Shown here: in pieces, positions 1 to 8,370 of the stretch
Numbering within the stretch: the stretch's first letter is position 1
Layout: each line of letters opens with the position of its first letter
DNA from: Clostridium puniceum
GTDB lineage: Bacteria; Bacillota; Clostridia; Clostridiales; Clostridiaceae
DNA length: 64,000 bases
Direction of reading: 5' to 3'
Assembly: GCF_002006345.1 (NCBI RefSeq)
Contig: NZ_LZZM01000201.1
Span: 61,670-125,669 of the forward strand
The notes under the pieces: model-generated
What the model was told of the DNA's origin: nothing
Seen by the model: the letters and a program-made list of their open reading frames with translations, nothing else
Databases searched by the model: none
Made by a program: the position numbers and the translations under genes

Positions 1-90
1 AGCCACACTACTATTCATTAGAGCATATGCAGTTGTTGCTCCTACAAAACCTGCACCTATTACAGATATTTTACGTTTTCTTTCTACCAT
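1..90 (-). CDS. ldh: L-lactate dehydrogenase, N-terminal part (cut by window edge)
   Basis: The first 30 residues of a minus-strand gene that runs out of the window. The start reads MVERKRKISVIGAGFVGATT, a Rossmann-fold entry with the GxGxxG NAD-binding loop (GAGFVG) typical of L-lactate/malate dehydrogenases; the following AYAL fits lactate dehydrogenase, which reduces pyruvate to lactate with NADH. A strong AGGAGG ribosome site lies about 7 bases ahead of the ATG at position 90. It is divergent from the exonuclease gene at 363. Malate dehydrogenase is possible because only the N-terminus is visible. Confidence 0.75.
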   Translation of the reverse strand, partial: MVERKRKISVIGAGFVGATTAYALMNSSVA

Positions 91-362
91 TCTATCTTCC
101 TCCTATAGTTTAAATTACTTTTATTCTTTCCAAATATTTAATTTTTATCCATTGTTAAATTTTTATCATACTTTATTATAACCTATTTTTTCTTTTATGT
201 AAATATTATTAATTAATAATCATTATTATTTTTAATAAGTAATTTGAATTTTTCTATAAATACTATATAATTAAATTTAGCTACATATTAGTGATATTTG
301 GTGAAATTATAAGCTGGGCTTTTATCTTTATATTGCCCATATACAAATGGAGGTACACTTTA

Positions 363-980
363 ATGAAATTATTATTTTTTGATACAGAAACTACTAGCAT
401 AAAACCTGGCAGCATATGTCAATTAAGTTATATAACTGTTGATGCTAGTGTAAAACCTCAGGTAACAACTGGGAAGAATTTCTTCTTTACAGTTGATGAA
501 ATGGACCCTTCTGCAGAAGAAATTCATGGTTTTTCTTTAGAAAAACTTTATGATTTATCTAACGGACAATATTTTGAAGACTTAGTACCTGATTTTTATG
601 ATGACTTTGTTAGCTCTGATTTTTTGATAGGGCATAATGTTAATTTTGATGTTAGATTTTTAAAACATGAGTTAATATCTTTAGATGAAGATTTTAATCC
701 TAAAAATGTTTTTTGTACTATGGCATACTACAGAGACATATGCAAAATCAAAAAAGCTAATGGAGAAATCAAAAACCCTAAATTATCTGAAGTAATAGAT
801 TGGCTTAATATATCGACTGAAAAAATTGCTGAAACATCCGAAAAATTATTTGAAGGAAGTGGAAATTATCATGATGCAAGATTTGATACAGCTGCAACTT
901 ATTTAACTGTTATAGAAGGGTTAAAGAAAGGTTATTTCCCTAAAGGTTATTTCACAAATATTCTTAATTCTAAAAAATAA
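363..980 (+). CDS. DEDDh-family 3'-5' exonuclease (DnaQ/epsilon-like)
   Basis: A 205-residue single-domain exonuclease. The acidic motifs are visible in order: FFDTETTS (Exo I, D-x-E) near residue 6, GHNVNFDVRFL (Exo II) in the middle, and YHDARFDTAAT (Exo III, histidine plus aspartate) near the C-terminus. These residues bind two metal ions and remove 3' nucleotides from DNA or RNA; stand-alone members act in repair or RNA trimming. The frame stays open upstream to 291, but the ATG at 363 is preferred because GGAGG lies at 349-353 with 9-base spacing and the protein then starts MKLLFFDTET, as in relatives. No neighbour suggests a specific partner. Confidence 0.85.
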   Translation: MKLLFFDTETTSIKPGSICQLSYITVDASVKPQVTTGKNFFFTVDEMDPSAEEIHGFSLEKLYDLSNGQYFEDLVPDFYDDFVSSDFLIGHNVNFDVRFLKHELISLDEDFNPKNVFCTMAYYRDICKIKKANGEIKNPKLSEVIDWLNISTEKIAETSEKLFEGSGNYHDARFDTAATYLTVIEGLKKGYFPKGYFTNILNSKK

Positions 981-1122
981 ATATTTATCTATGGTTACCA
1001 CCATCATAACTTAATCATATAATATACTATAATTAAAAATTTTACTAATTCATATTTCTTTTAACTTTTATAAAACTATAATATAGCTTTTTTCTTTCAT
1101 ATATTGTAAATGGGGTGGTAAA

Positions 1123-1284
1123 ATGAAAAAATACATTTGTGAAGTTTGTGGATATATTTATGATCCTGAAATTGGAGATGCTGATGGAGGCATTACTCCT
1201 GGTATAGATTTTAATGATTTACCAGATCATTGGGTTTGTCCTATATGCTCTTTTAACAAGGATAATTTTTCAGTTGAAGATTGA
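1123..1284 (+). CDS. Rubredoxin
   Basis: A 53-residue iron-sulfur electron carrier. The four iron-binding cysteines lie at residues 6, 9, 39 and 42 (CEVCGY and CPICS), with the family core YDPEIGD, a central GI-TPG loop and a DLP-x-x-WVC stretch. One iron held by four cysteines carries single electrons at low potential, usually to oxygen- or peroxide-scavenging enzymes in anaerobes. The residue after the last cysteine is Ser where Gly is usual, a mild variation. GGGGTGG at 1112-1118 serves as ribosome site. A monocistronic gene with a terminator directly behind it. Confidence 0.95.
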   Translation: MKKYICEVCGYIYDPEIGDADGGITPGIDFNDLPDHWVCPICSFNKDNFSVED

Positions 1285-1310
1285 TTATATTACATTAGTA
1301 ATAGTAGCCT

Positions 1311-1346
1311 AAAGAGACTATAAGATTTTTTCCTATAGTCTTCTTA
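1311..1346. terminator. Probable bidirectional terminator after rubredoxin and pflA
   Basis: Inverted repeat AGACTATA / TATAGTCT around a T-rich loop lies between the convergent rubredoxin and pflA genes, with T-rich sequence on both sides. Confidence 0.6.
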
Positions 1347-1374
1347 GTTTCTCATATTTAAAATATAAATAAAT

Positions 1375-2094
1375 TTAACTATCTAATTTTTTAAATAATT
1401 CTTCTTGATACTTTTTAGTGAGTTCCTTATTCATAGGTTCTACCCCTTCCAATGGATACTTAATTCCTAAAACCTTATATTTATTTGCTCCTAAAACATG
1501 ATATGGAAGCAATTCTACCTTTTCAATATTTGGAATTGTATCTGTAAATTCTTTAAGTTTTTTTAGATGTTCCTCTCCATCTGTTAATCCAGGCACTACT
1601 ACATGTCTTATCCACATCTTAACTTTATTTTTCTTCATCGTTTCTAAAAACCTTAAAGATTCATCGATTTCTACACCTGTAATATTTTTATATCCTTCTT
1701 TAGTAAAATGTTTTGCATCAAATAATACTAAATCCGTGTATTTTAATATTTCATCGTAATCTCCAAAGCCATATCCTGAAGTATCAAGACAAGTGTGTAT
1801 GCCTTTATTTTTACATAATTTTAATGCTTCAAGAAGAAATTCCGGTTGCCTTAAAGGATCTCCACCAGAAAATGTAACTCCTCCACCACTACTTGCAAAA
1901 TAGGTTTTAAATCTTTCTATTTTTTTAACTAACTCTTCTGGAGTATACTCTTCGCCACCATCAGTACACCATGTATCTGGATTATGGCAAAATTTACATC
2001 TTAGCGCACAACCTTGAAGAAATACTACCACTCTTATTCCTGGTCCATCTACAAGTCCCATGGATTCTATTGAATGTACTCTGCCTTTTACCAT
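1375..2094 (-). CDS. pflA: Pyruvate formate-lyase activating enzyme (radical SAM)
   Basis: A 239-residue radical-SAM enzyme that puts the glycyl radical on pyruvate formate-lyase in the cytoplasm. The cluster motif C-x3-C-x2-C is at Cys29, Cys33 and Cys36 (GCALRCKFCHNP). The following GGGVTFSGGDPLRQ is the family's SAM-binding GGE-type region, here with aspartate in place of the usual glutamate. MVKGRVHSIES-GLVDGPGIR is the usual N-terminus. AAAGGAGTT precedes the ATG. It lies 241 bases behind pflB on the same strand, the usual order, but a hairpin sits between the two genes, so it may be expressed at a lower level or partly from its own promoter. Confidence 0.95.
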   Translation of the reverse strand: MVKGRVHSIESMGLVDGPGIRVVVFLQGCALRCKFCHNPDTWCTDGGEEYTPEELVKKIERFKTYFASSGGGVTFSGGDPLRQPEFLLEALKLCKNKGIHTCLDTSGYGFGDYDEILKYTDLVLFDAKHFTKEGYKNITGVEIDESLRFLETMKKNKVKMWIRHVVVPGLTDGEEHLKKLKEFTDTIPNIEKVELLPYHVLGANKYKVLGIKYPLEGVEPMNKELTKKYQEELFKKLDS

Positions 2095-2253
2095 AATATC
2101 AACTCCTTTAATTCAATTAACAGTTCAAAGTTAACAATGATGATTTTATTTCTTATTTGTACCAAATACATTAATTTAATAAAATTATTTTTATTAAATT
2201 CTCTAATTCTTATACTACCACATTTTATACACAAATTTATAGTATAAATAAAC

Positions 2254-2300
2254 GGAACCTTAGATTCACTAAATAAATTTTACTGTTCATCCAAGGTTCC
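2254..2300 (-). terminator. Hairpin between pflB and pflA (terminator or attenuator)
   Basis: The arms GGAACCTTGGAT and ATCTAAGGTTCC (minus-strand sense) enclose an AT-rich loop of about 23 bases, followed by a moderately T-rich run. It probably ends most pflB transcripts and lets a fraction reach pflA. Confidence 0.6.
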
Positions 2301-2335
2301 ATCTATATTTATATTATCCTAATCCAATTTATTCA

Positions 2336-4567
2336 CTAAATGCTTTCATGGAATGTTCTGCTTATAACTTCTAATTGTTGCTCTTTTGATAATCTGCTGA
2401 AGTTAACTGCATATCCAGAAACTCTAATTGTTAATGTTGGATATTTATCTGGATTTTCCATAGCATCAATCAATGTTTGTCTGTTAAGAACATTAACATT
2501 TAAGTGATGAGCTCCTTGAACAAAATATCCATCTAAAATTGAAACTAAGTTACCTATTTTTTGGTTTTCATCCTTTCCAAGTGCATCTGGAACAATTGAG
2601 AATGTGTTAGAAACACCATCTTGACATATTCCATTATATGGTATCTTGGCTACTGAATTAAGTGATGCTAAGGCTCCATTTACATCTCTTCCATGCATTG
2701 GATTAGCCCCTGGTGCTAATGGTTCCCCCTTCTTTCTTCCATCTGGAGTTGTACCTGTCTTTTTGCCATACATAACATTAGATGTAATTGTAAGTGCTGA
2801 TAATGTATGTTTGGCATCTCTATATAATGGATGCTTTTTAAGTTCATTTGAGAACTTAGTAACTAATGCTACGCCTAAATCATCTGCTCTATCATCATCA
2901 TTTCCGTATTTAGGGAAATCTCCTTCTACATCAAAATCTACAGCTATTCCATCTTCATTTCTGATTGGCTTAACTTTAGCATATTTAATAGCTGATAATG
3001 AGTCTATAGCAACTGAAAGTCCTGCAATACCAAAGGCCATTAATCTTTCTACTTCAGTATCATGAAGTGCCATTTGGCTAGCTTCATAAGCATATTTATC
3101 ATGCATGCAGTGAATAATATTCATTGTATCTACATAAACTTTAGCCACATATTCTAATACCTTGTCATAATTTGCTTTAACTTTTTTAAAGTCAAGAACT
3201 TCTTCATCTGTAAGCTTTGAAATTCCTGGAACTACTTTTATACCCTTTAATTCATCTACTCCACCATTTATAGCATATAAAAGTGATTTGGCTATATTAG
3301 CTCTCGCTCCAAAGAACTGCATTTGTTTACCAACCTTCATTGCAGATACACAACAAGCTATTGCATAATCATCACCATAAATTGGTCTCATAACTTCATC
3401 ACTTTCATATTGAATAGCATCTGTCTTTATTGAAATTTCTGCACAATACTTTTTAAAGCTTTCTGGTAATTTATCTGACCATAAAACTGTTAAGTTAGGT
3501 TCTGCTGATGTTCCTAAATTTATTAAAGTATGAAGATATCTGAATGAATTCTTAGTTACAAGAGGTTTACCATTGATACCAACACCTCCAATTGATTCAG
3601 TTACCCAAGTTGGATCTCCACCAAATAATTCATTATATTCTGGAGTTCTTAAGTGCCTAACCAATCTTAATTTTATTATAAGCTGATCAACTAATTCTTG
3701 AGCTTCTTTTTCATTTATTAAGCCAGCTTCTAAATCTCTTTCAATATATATATCTAAGAAAGTAGAAGTTCTTCCAAATGAAGTTGCGGCTCCATTGTTT
3801 TCTTTAATACCTGCTAAGTAGGCAAAATACAAATGTTGTGTTGCTTCTCTTGCATCTGCTGCCGGTTTAGATATATCAACACCATACTTTGATGCCATTG
3901 ATTTAACTTCGCTTAAAGCTCTAATCTGCATAGATACTTCTTCTCTTTTTCTTACCAACTCATCAAGCATATCACCATTTAAATTATCAAGATCCTTTTT
4001 CTTTTCTTCAATTAAATAATCTATACCATAAAGTGCAACTCTTCTATAGTCACCTATTATTCTTCCTCTACCATAAGCATCTGGAAGACCTGTTAAAAGC
4101 CCTGCACTTCTAGCAGCTCTGATTTCTTTTGTATAAGCATCAAATACACCTTCATTATGAGTTTTTCTATACTTAGAAAAATATTTTTCGATATTTTCAT
4201 CTAATTTATATCCATATTCTTCCAAAGAACTTTGAACCATTCTCATGCCACCAAAAGGATTTACAATTCTCTTAAGTGGCGCATCTGTTTGAAGACCAAC
4301 TATAACTTCATTTTCTTTGTCTATATATCCAGCCTCATAATTATCAATTCCAGATACAATATCAGTGGCTACATCAATTATTCCTTTTTTAACTTCTTCA
4401 ACTATTAATTCATATGCTTTCTTCCATACTTTATCTGTCTTTTCAGATTTACCTTCTAAAAAGTTTGAGTCACCTTCATATAATTTATAATTTTTTTGTA
4501 TAAAGTTTCTTACGTCGATACCCTCTTGCCAAGTCCCTTCTTTGAAACCTTCCCATTGTTTAAACAT
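2336..4567 (-). CDS. pflB: Formate C-acetyltransferase (pyruvate formate-lyase)
   Basis: A full-length 743-residue glycyl-radical enzyme that splits pyruvate plus CoA into acetyl-CoA and formate. The glycyl-radical motif RVSGYAVNF is at the C-terminus, with the radical glycine near residue 718. The adjacent catalytic cysteine pair is in AIACCVSAM near residue 404. The C-terminal region LTIRVSGYAVNFSRLSKEQQ matches true PFL rather than glycerol or choline lyases, and the neighbouring pflA fits. AGGAGG lies just ahead of the ATG. In clostridia the formate mainly feeds tetrahydrofolate one-carbon units and purine synthesis, which agrees with the ZTP riboswitch in its 5' leader. Confidence 0.97.
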   Translation of the reverse strand: MFKQWEGFKEGTWQEGIDVRNFIQKNYKLYEGDSNFLEGKSEKTDKVWKKAYELIVEEVKKGIIDVATDIVSGIDNYEAGYIDKENEVIVGLQTDAPLKRIVNPFGGMRMVQSSLEEYGYKLDENIEKYFSKYRKTHNEGVFDAYTKEIRAARSAGLLTGLPDAYGRGRIIGDYRRVALYGIDYLIEEKKKDLDNLNGDMLDELVRKREEVSMQIRALSEVKSMASKYGVDISKPAADAREATQHLYFAYLAGIKENNGAATSFGRTSTFLDIYIERDLEAGLINEKEAQELVDQLIIKLRLVRHLRTPEYNELFGGDPTWVTESIGGVGINGKPLVTKNSFRYLHTLINLGTSAEPNLTVLWSDKLPESFKKYCAEISIKTDAIQYESDEVMRPIYGDDYAIACCVSAMKVGKQMQFFGARANIAKSLLYAINGGVDELKGIKVVPGISKLTDEEVLDFKKVKANYDKVLEYVAKVYVDTMNIIHCMHDKYAYEASQMALHDTEVERLMAFGIAGLSVAIDSLSAIKYAKVKPIRNEDGIAVDFDVEGDFPKYGNDDDRADDLGVALVTKFSNELKKHPLYRDAKHTLSALTITSNVMYGKKTGTTPDGRKKGEPLAPGANPMHGRDVNGALASLNSVAKIPYNGICQDGVSNTFSIVPDALGKDENQKIGNLVSILDGYFVQGAHHLNVNVLNRQTLIDAMENPDKYPTLTIRVSGYAVNFSRLSKEQQLEVISRTFHESI

Positions 4568-4726
4568 TTGTTATCCTCCTTTATACTATACAATAAACTA
4601 ATTGTTATTTTTTTATCAATTAATTCATACTTTTATTCTATACTTTAAATTCATGCTTGTCAATGATATCTTTTATCATTTAACATTTGTTCTCATTTTA
4701 TCTAAAAGTTCCTCATTTTAACAACT

Positions 4727-4820
4727 AAAAAAAGCCGACTGTCTAGGCTTTTTGCCCAGACGGTCGGCTTTTTTAGTCATACTTCATGTGGTTAATCCAC
4801 TTCCGTCAGTCATATGACCA
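4727..4820 (-). ncRNA. ZTP (pfl-motif) riboswitch with intrinsic terminator, leader of pflB
   Basis: Read on the minus strand, stem P1 is GTCATA / TATGAC (near 4818 and 4780). Inside it come TGACTGACGG, then hairpin P2 GTGG-ATTA-ACCAC. Downstream is the conserved CCGACCGTCTGGGC block. GACGG in the first domain can pair with CCGTC in the last, the pseudoknot typical of this riboswitch class. The same last block is the 5' arm of a strong terminator (GCCGAC-GTCT / AGAC-GTCGGC plus seven Ts), so ligand binding should prevent termination. Known members sense ZTP/ZMP, the signal of 10-formyl-tetrahydrofolate shortage. The end is about 160 bases before the pflB start. Confidence 0.93.
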
Positions 4821-4833
4821 ATATCTTATATTT

Positions 4834-4862
4834 ATCCTACTATGCTCTTATAAATTTGTCAA
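4834..4862 (-). promoter_or_regulatory. Sigma-A-type promoter of pflB
   Basis: On the minus strand, TTGACA and TAGGAT are separated by 17 bases. Transcription would begin only a few bases before the riboswitch P1 stem, so this promoter and not read-through from the glycosidase gene should feed pflB. Confidence 0.7.
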
Positions 4863-4932
4863 TACAGTTAAAATTATTAATTAAATTATTTTTGTATATT
4901 TTACTTCAAGTCTTCATATAAGTAAATATTAT

Positions 4933-6381
4933 TTACTTATAAACTATTTCTGTATTTTTTGCTTCGAAGTATCTATCATTAGATAATTTTTCAAACCAAC
5001 GACCAGACTTTTTAATAATCCTATTTCTATTATCTTCTAAGTTTATTTCAACTAATCCATATCTATTTTTAAATGCATTTTGAGGAGATACATTATCAGT
5101 AAATGCCCATAACATATACCCTATACAGTTGCATCCTTCTTCAATAGCTTTTAAAAGCCATACTAAATGATTCTCTATAAACTCTATTCTATAATCATCT
5201 TGTATTACACCTTCTTTATTTTTATATTTTGATTCACCTTCTACTCCCATTCCATTTTCAGCAATGAACCATTCAATATTTCCATATTCATTTTTAATTC
5301 TCATTGCCATATCATACATTATTTGAGGATATATCTCCCATCCCCTATGTGGATTCACTTTTTTGCCTGGCAAATCGAACATTTCATAATAATATGATGG
5401 ATGAAAAGGAACTTCTGAATTCCAACCACTAGTCCTAGCTTTTACTCTATGTGGAAAATACAAATTTAATCCTAATAAGTCAACTGTATTATTTTTAATA
5501 ACAGCCAATTCTTCATCATTGTAATTAAATAAGCAATCATGTTTTTTAAGAACTTTAAACAGTTCTTGTGGAAATTCTCCTTTTATGCTCGGATCAAGAT
5601 ATAGTTTATTAAAGAAAAGATCATACATTTCAGCAGCTTTTATATCATGAGGTGCTGATGATCTTGCATAGGTTACTTCTGGATTTAAAATAACACCAAT
5701 CTTCGCTCCAATATCTTTTCCAACATTACCAGCTTTAAAAATTTCTACTACTTTTGCTGTTGCGAGGACTTTATTATAATTCCATTGCATCCAAGTTTTT
5801 GTATTTTGTTCAAATGGCCATCTAATTGCATCTAAATAAACTCTAGTTTGGACTACTATAGGTTCATTAAAAGTAAACCAATACTTAACCTTATGTCCAA
5901 AAGCTTCAAATGCTTTTTGTGCATATTTAACGAATAGATCAACTACATGCTTTGATTCCCAACCACCATATTTTTCAAACAATACTGCTGGCAATTCGTA
6001 ATGTTCTAAGCATATCATTGGTTCAACACCATTTTTAATAACTTCATCAATCATATTGTTATAGTATTTAAAAGCTTCATCATCAATTTCAGCAGTTTCA
6101 TAATCTTTTATAAATCTAGACCAATCAATAGATGTCCTATATTTTTGTAGTCCTACTTCCCCCATAAGTTTTGCATCTTCTTTATATCTTCTATAAAAAT
6201 CAGTAGCTAATGTAGGTCCATAACCGTTGTGCCAAAGATGTGGTGTAGACTTATACCACAAATCCATATAAGAATATTGCCCATCTTTTTTTCCTGTCCA
6301 TCCCTCGGTCTGCCACGCAGATGCTGCTGCTCCAATAAAGAAGTTTTCTGGTAATTTAAATTTACTCTTTTTTAACTCCAT
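4933..6381 (-). CDS. Glycoside hydrolase family 1 (beta-glucosidase / 6-phospho-beta-glucosidase type)
   Basis: A 482-residue GH1 enzyme covering the whole TIM barrel. The acid/base is Glu173 in FTFNEP and the nucleophile is Glu375 in WFIAENGMG. The N-terminus LPENFFIGAAASAWQTEG is the family signature in a variant form (QTEG instead of QIEGA), and HYELP replaces HWDLP, so it belongs to an atypical branch often annotated as phospho-beta-glucosidase. No signal peptide, so cytoplasmic. It follows the IlvD-type dehydratase by 43 bases and probably shares its promoter, which suggests a substrate that yields a sugar acid; that is inference. No PTS gene lies next to it. Confidence 0.88.
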   Translation of the reverse strand: MELKKSKFKLPENFFIGAAASAWQTEGWTGKKDGQYSYMDLWYKSTPHLWHNGYGPTLATDFYRRYKEDAKLMGEVGLQKYRTSIDWSRFIKDYETAEIDDEAFKYYNNMIDEVIKNGVEPMICLEHYELPAVLFEKYGGWESKHVVDLFVKYAQKAFEAFGHKVKYWFTFNEPIVVQTRVYLDAIRWPFEQNTKTWMQWNYNKVLATAKVVEIFKAGNVGKDIGAKIGVILNPEVTYARSSAPHDIKAAEMYDLFFNKLYLDPSIKGEFPQELFKVLKKHDCLFNYNDEELAVIKNNTVDLLGLNLYFPHRVKARTSGWNSEVPFHPSYYYEMFDLPGKKVNPHRGWEIYPQIMYDMAMRIKNEYGNIEWFIAENGMGVEGESKYKNKEGVIQDDYRIEFIENHLVWLLKAIEEGCNCIGYMLWAFTDNVSPQNAFKNRYGLVEINLEDNRNRIIKKSGRWFEKLSNDRYFEAKNTEIVYK

Positions 6382-6424
6382 ATCCTGCCTCCAAATATAT
6401 TATAAAATTTAGAATTATTTTAAT

Positions 6425-8140
6425 TTATTTCATATACCCGCCCTTCATTGGTGATACTGCATTATCTGAAAATATTTTTAAAATCCCAGATTTATATTTT
6501 GACTTTCTTGGTGCCCAATTCTTTTTACGTTCTAAAAATACTTTTTCAATTTCTTCTTTACTGCATCTTTCACCATTTACTCCAACAACTTGTATAATCC
6601 TTTGTGAAATACTAATTTCAATCAAATCATATTCTTGGATTAGTGCAATTGGTCCACCCACTGCTGCTTCTGGTGACACATGTCCAATTGCAGGACCTTT
6701 AGATGCTCCAGAAAATCTACCATCAGTTATTAATGCTATACTTGTAGATAATTCTTCGTCAGAAGAAATTGCTTCTGTTGTGTAAAACATTTCTGGCATT
6801 CCACTTCCTTTGGGACCTTCATATCTTATAATCACTGCATCCCCCGGACGAATCACTTTCTTTAAAACTGCATCAATTGCTTCTTCTTCACTATCAAATG
6901 GTTTTGCTTTTAATACAACCTCATGCATTTCCTTTGGAACAGCAGAATGTTTTACTACTGCACCCTCTGGTGCTATATTTCCTTTTAATATTGAAACTGA
7001 ACCATTGGTCCCTATAGGATTATTAAATGGACGAATAATCTCTTCTCTCTTTATGCCTATCTTTTCTAAATAGCTATTACATTTTTCATAGTACCCATTA
7101 GTTTGTAGTTCTTCTAAGTTTTCCCCTAAAGTCTTACCTGTTACAGTCAGTACGTCTAAATGAAGCATATGTTTTAACTCTTCCATTATTGCAGGCACCC
7201 CACCAGCATAATAAAAGTATTGCGCTGGCCATTTTCCTGCAGGACGTATATCTAATAAGTAATGTGCATCTTTATGTATTCTATCAAAAGTTTCTTCATC
7301 TATATATAATCCAAATTCATGAGCTATAGCTGGTAAATGTAATAGTGAATTAGTAGACCCTGAAATTGCTGCATGAACTAGTATGGCATTTTCAAATGAT
7401 TTTGATGTTACAATATCTTTTGGCCGAAGATTCATATTAACTAATTTGATAGCTTGTCTACCTGCTCGTAATGCAACCTCTTCTAATTCTTCGCATGTAG
7501 CTGGCATTAATGAACTCCCTGGAAGCATTAGTCCTAAAGCTTCTGCCATTACCTGCATTGTAGCTGCTGTTCCCATAAATGAACAAGCTCCACAAGATGG
7601 ACATGCATTTTCCTTATAATAGGTTAATTTCTCTTCCGTGATTTCTCCACGCTTACACATAGCACTATAAGCACCTATTTGTTCTAAAGTTAATAAGTCT
7701 GGACCAGCTTCCATTACTCCTCCAGTAACCATAATGGACGGTATATTCAATCTTCCAATTGCCATAAGATGTGAAGGAACTGCTTTATCACAACTTGAAA
7801 TAAATACTCCACCATCAAATGGAGTTGCATTAGCATGAATTTCAATTAAAGATGTTAATACATCTCTAGATGCTAACGAATAATTTATTCCATCATGACC
7901 TTGTGACATTCCATCGCAAATATCTGTTGCAAAATATCTAGCGGCCTTTCCACCCAATCGAGTAACTCCTTCTACTGCCTTGTTTACAAATTGGAAAAGG
8001 TGGGCACTTCCCGGGTGGCTATCTCCAAATGTACTTTCTATTATTATTTGTGGTTTTATTAAATCCTCAGTTGACCACCCCATTCCTCTGCGAAGCGGAT
8101 CCATTTCCGGGGCAATTTTTCTTATTTCTTGACTTATCAT
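6425..8140 (-). CDS. IlvD/Edd-family dehydratase, probably acting on a sugar acid
   Basis: A 571-residue iron-sulfur dehydratase. The cluster cysteines and family motifs are visible: ICDGMSQGHDGINYSL, SSCDKAVPSHLMA and CPSCGACSFMGTA, followed by the C-terminal TDGRFSGASKGPAIGHVSPEA region split over the usual loop. Relatives include dihydroxy-acid dehydratase (branched-chain amino acids) and aldonate dehydratases (xylonate, arabonate, gluconate). The neighbours, a FadR-type GntR regulator and a GH1 glycosidase, and the absence of other ilv genes favour a sugar acid; the exact substrate cannot be read from sequence. AAGGAG precedes the ATG. Its promoter lies inside a palindrome (see 8184). Confidence 0.85.
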   Translation of the reverse strand: MISQEIRKIAPEMDPLRRGMGWSTEDLIKPQIIIESTFGDSHPGSAHLFQFVNKAVEGVTRLGGKAARYFATDICDGMSQGHDGINYSLASRDVLTSLIEIHANATPFDGGVFISSCDKAVPSHLMAIGRLNIPSIMVTGGVMEAGPDLLTLEQIGAYSAMCKRGEITEEKLTYYKENACPSCGACSFMGTAATMQVMAEALGLMLPGSSLMPATCEELEEVALRAGRQAIKLVNMNLRPKDIVTSKSFENAILVHAAISGSTNSLLHLPAIAHEFGLYIDEETFDRIHKDAHYLLDIRPAGKWPAQYFYYAGGVPAIMEELKHMLHLDVLTVTGKTLGENLEELQTNGYYEKCNSYLEKIGIKREEIIRPFNNPIGTNGSVSILKGNIAPEGAVVKHSAVPKEMHEVVLKAKPFDSEEEAIDAVLKKVIRPGDAVIIRYEGPKGSGMPEMFYTTEAISSDEELSTSIALITDGRFSGASKGPAIGHVSPEAAVGGPIALIQEYDLIEISISQRIIQVVGVNGERCSKEEIEKVFLERKKNWAPRKSKYKSGILKIFSDNAVSPMKGGYMK

Positions 8141-8183
8141 ATTATGATTCTCCTTAATTAATATTCACTTGCATTCAAAGCAC

Positions 8184-8224
8184 ATCAGATGTATTTATCA
8201 TATCACATCTGATATTTTTGTCAA
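8184..8224 (-). promoter_or_regulatory. Promoter embedded in an ATCAGATGT / ACATCTGAT operator
   Basis: Minus strand: TTGACA (8219-8224) and TATGAT (near 8198) are 16-17 bases apart. The arms ATCAGATGT and ACATCTGAT (8184-8192 and 8205-8213 on the plus strand) are a perfect 9-base inverted repeat with a 12-base spacer that covers the -10 box. Position and symmetry fit repression by the neighbouring GntR/FadR-type protein, released by a sugar-acid inducer. A similar half-site (CATCTGACG) occurs at 8290-8298. Confidence 0.7.
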
Positions 8225-8310
8225 TTTCTTTCATTTTTTAATCATACAATTGATAATTTTTATATCACCTCTTCTAAAACGTACATATTCATCTGACGTA
8301 TTTGAGTATA

Positions 8311-8352
8311 ATCAAAAAAATACACCCTTCTATTTTTTTAGATTGGATGTAT
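8311..8352 (-). terminator. Terminator of gntR
   Basis: On the minus strand, ATACATCC and GGGTGTAT form a stem (one G-T pair) followed by TTTTTTTGATT, directly behind the gntR stop. Confidence 0.75.
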
Positions 8353-8370
8353 TTATCAATAATAATATAA

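Noticed and set aside
2646..3065. Open frame of 139 codons opposite pflB
   Set aside because: Mirror of a highly conserved gene with biased codon use; no ribosome site and no family resemblance.
4918..4940. AT-only inverted repeat at the GH1 stop codon as terminator
   Set aside because: ATAAGTAAA / TTTACTTAT is weak, contains the stop codon and has no T-run.
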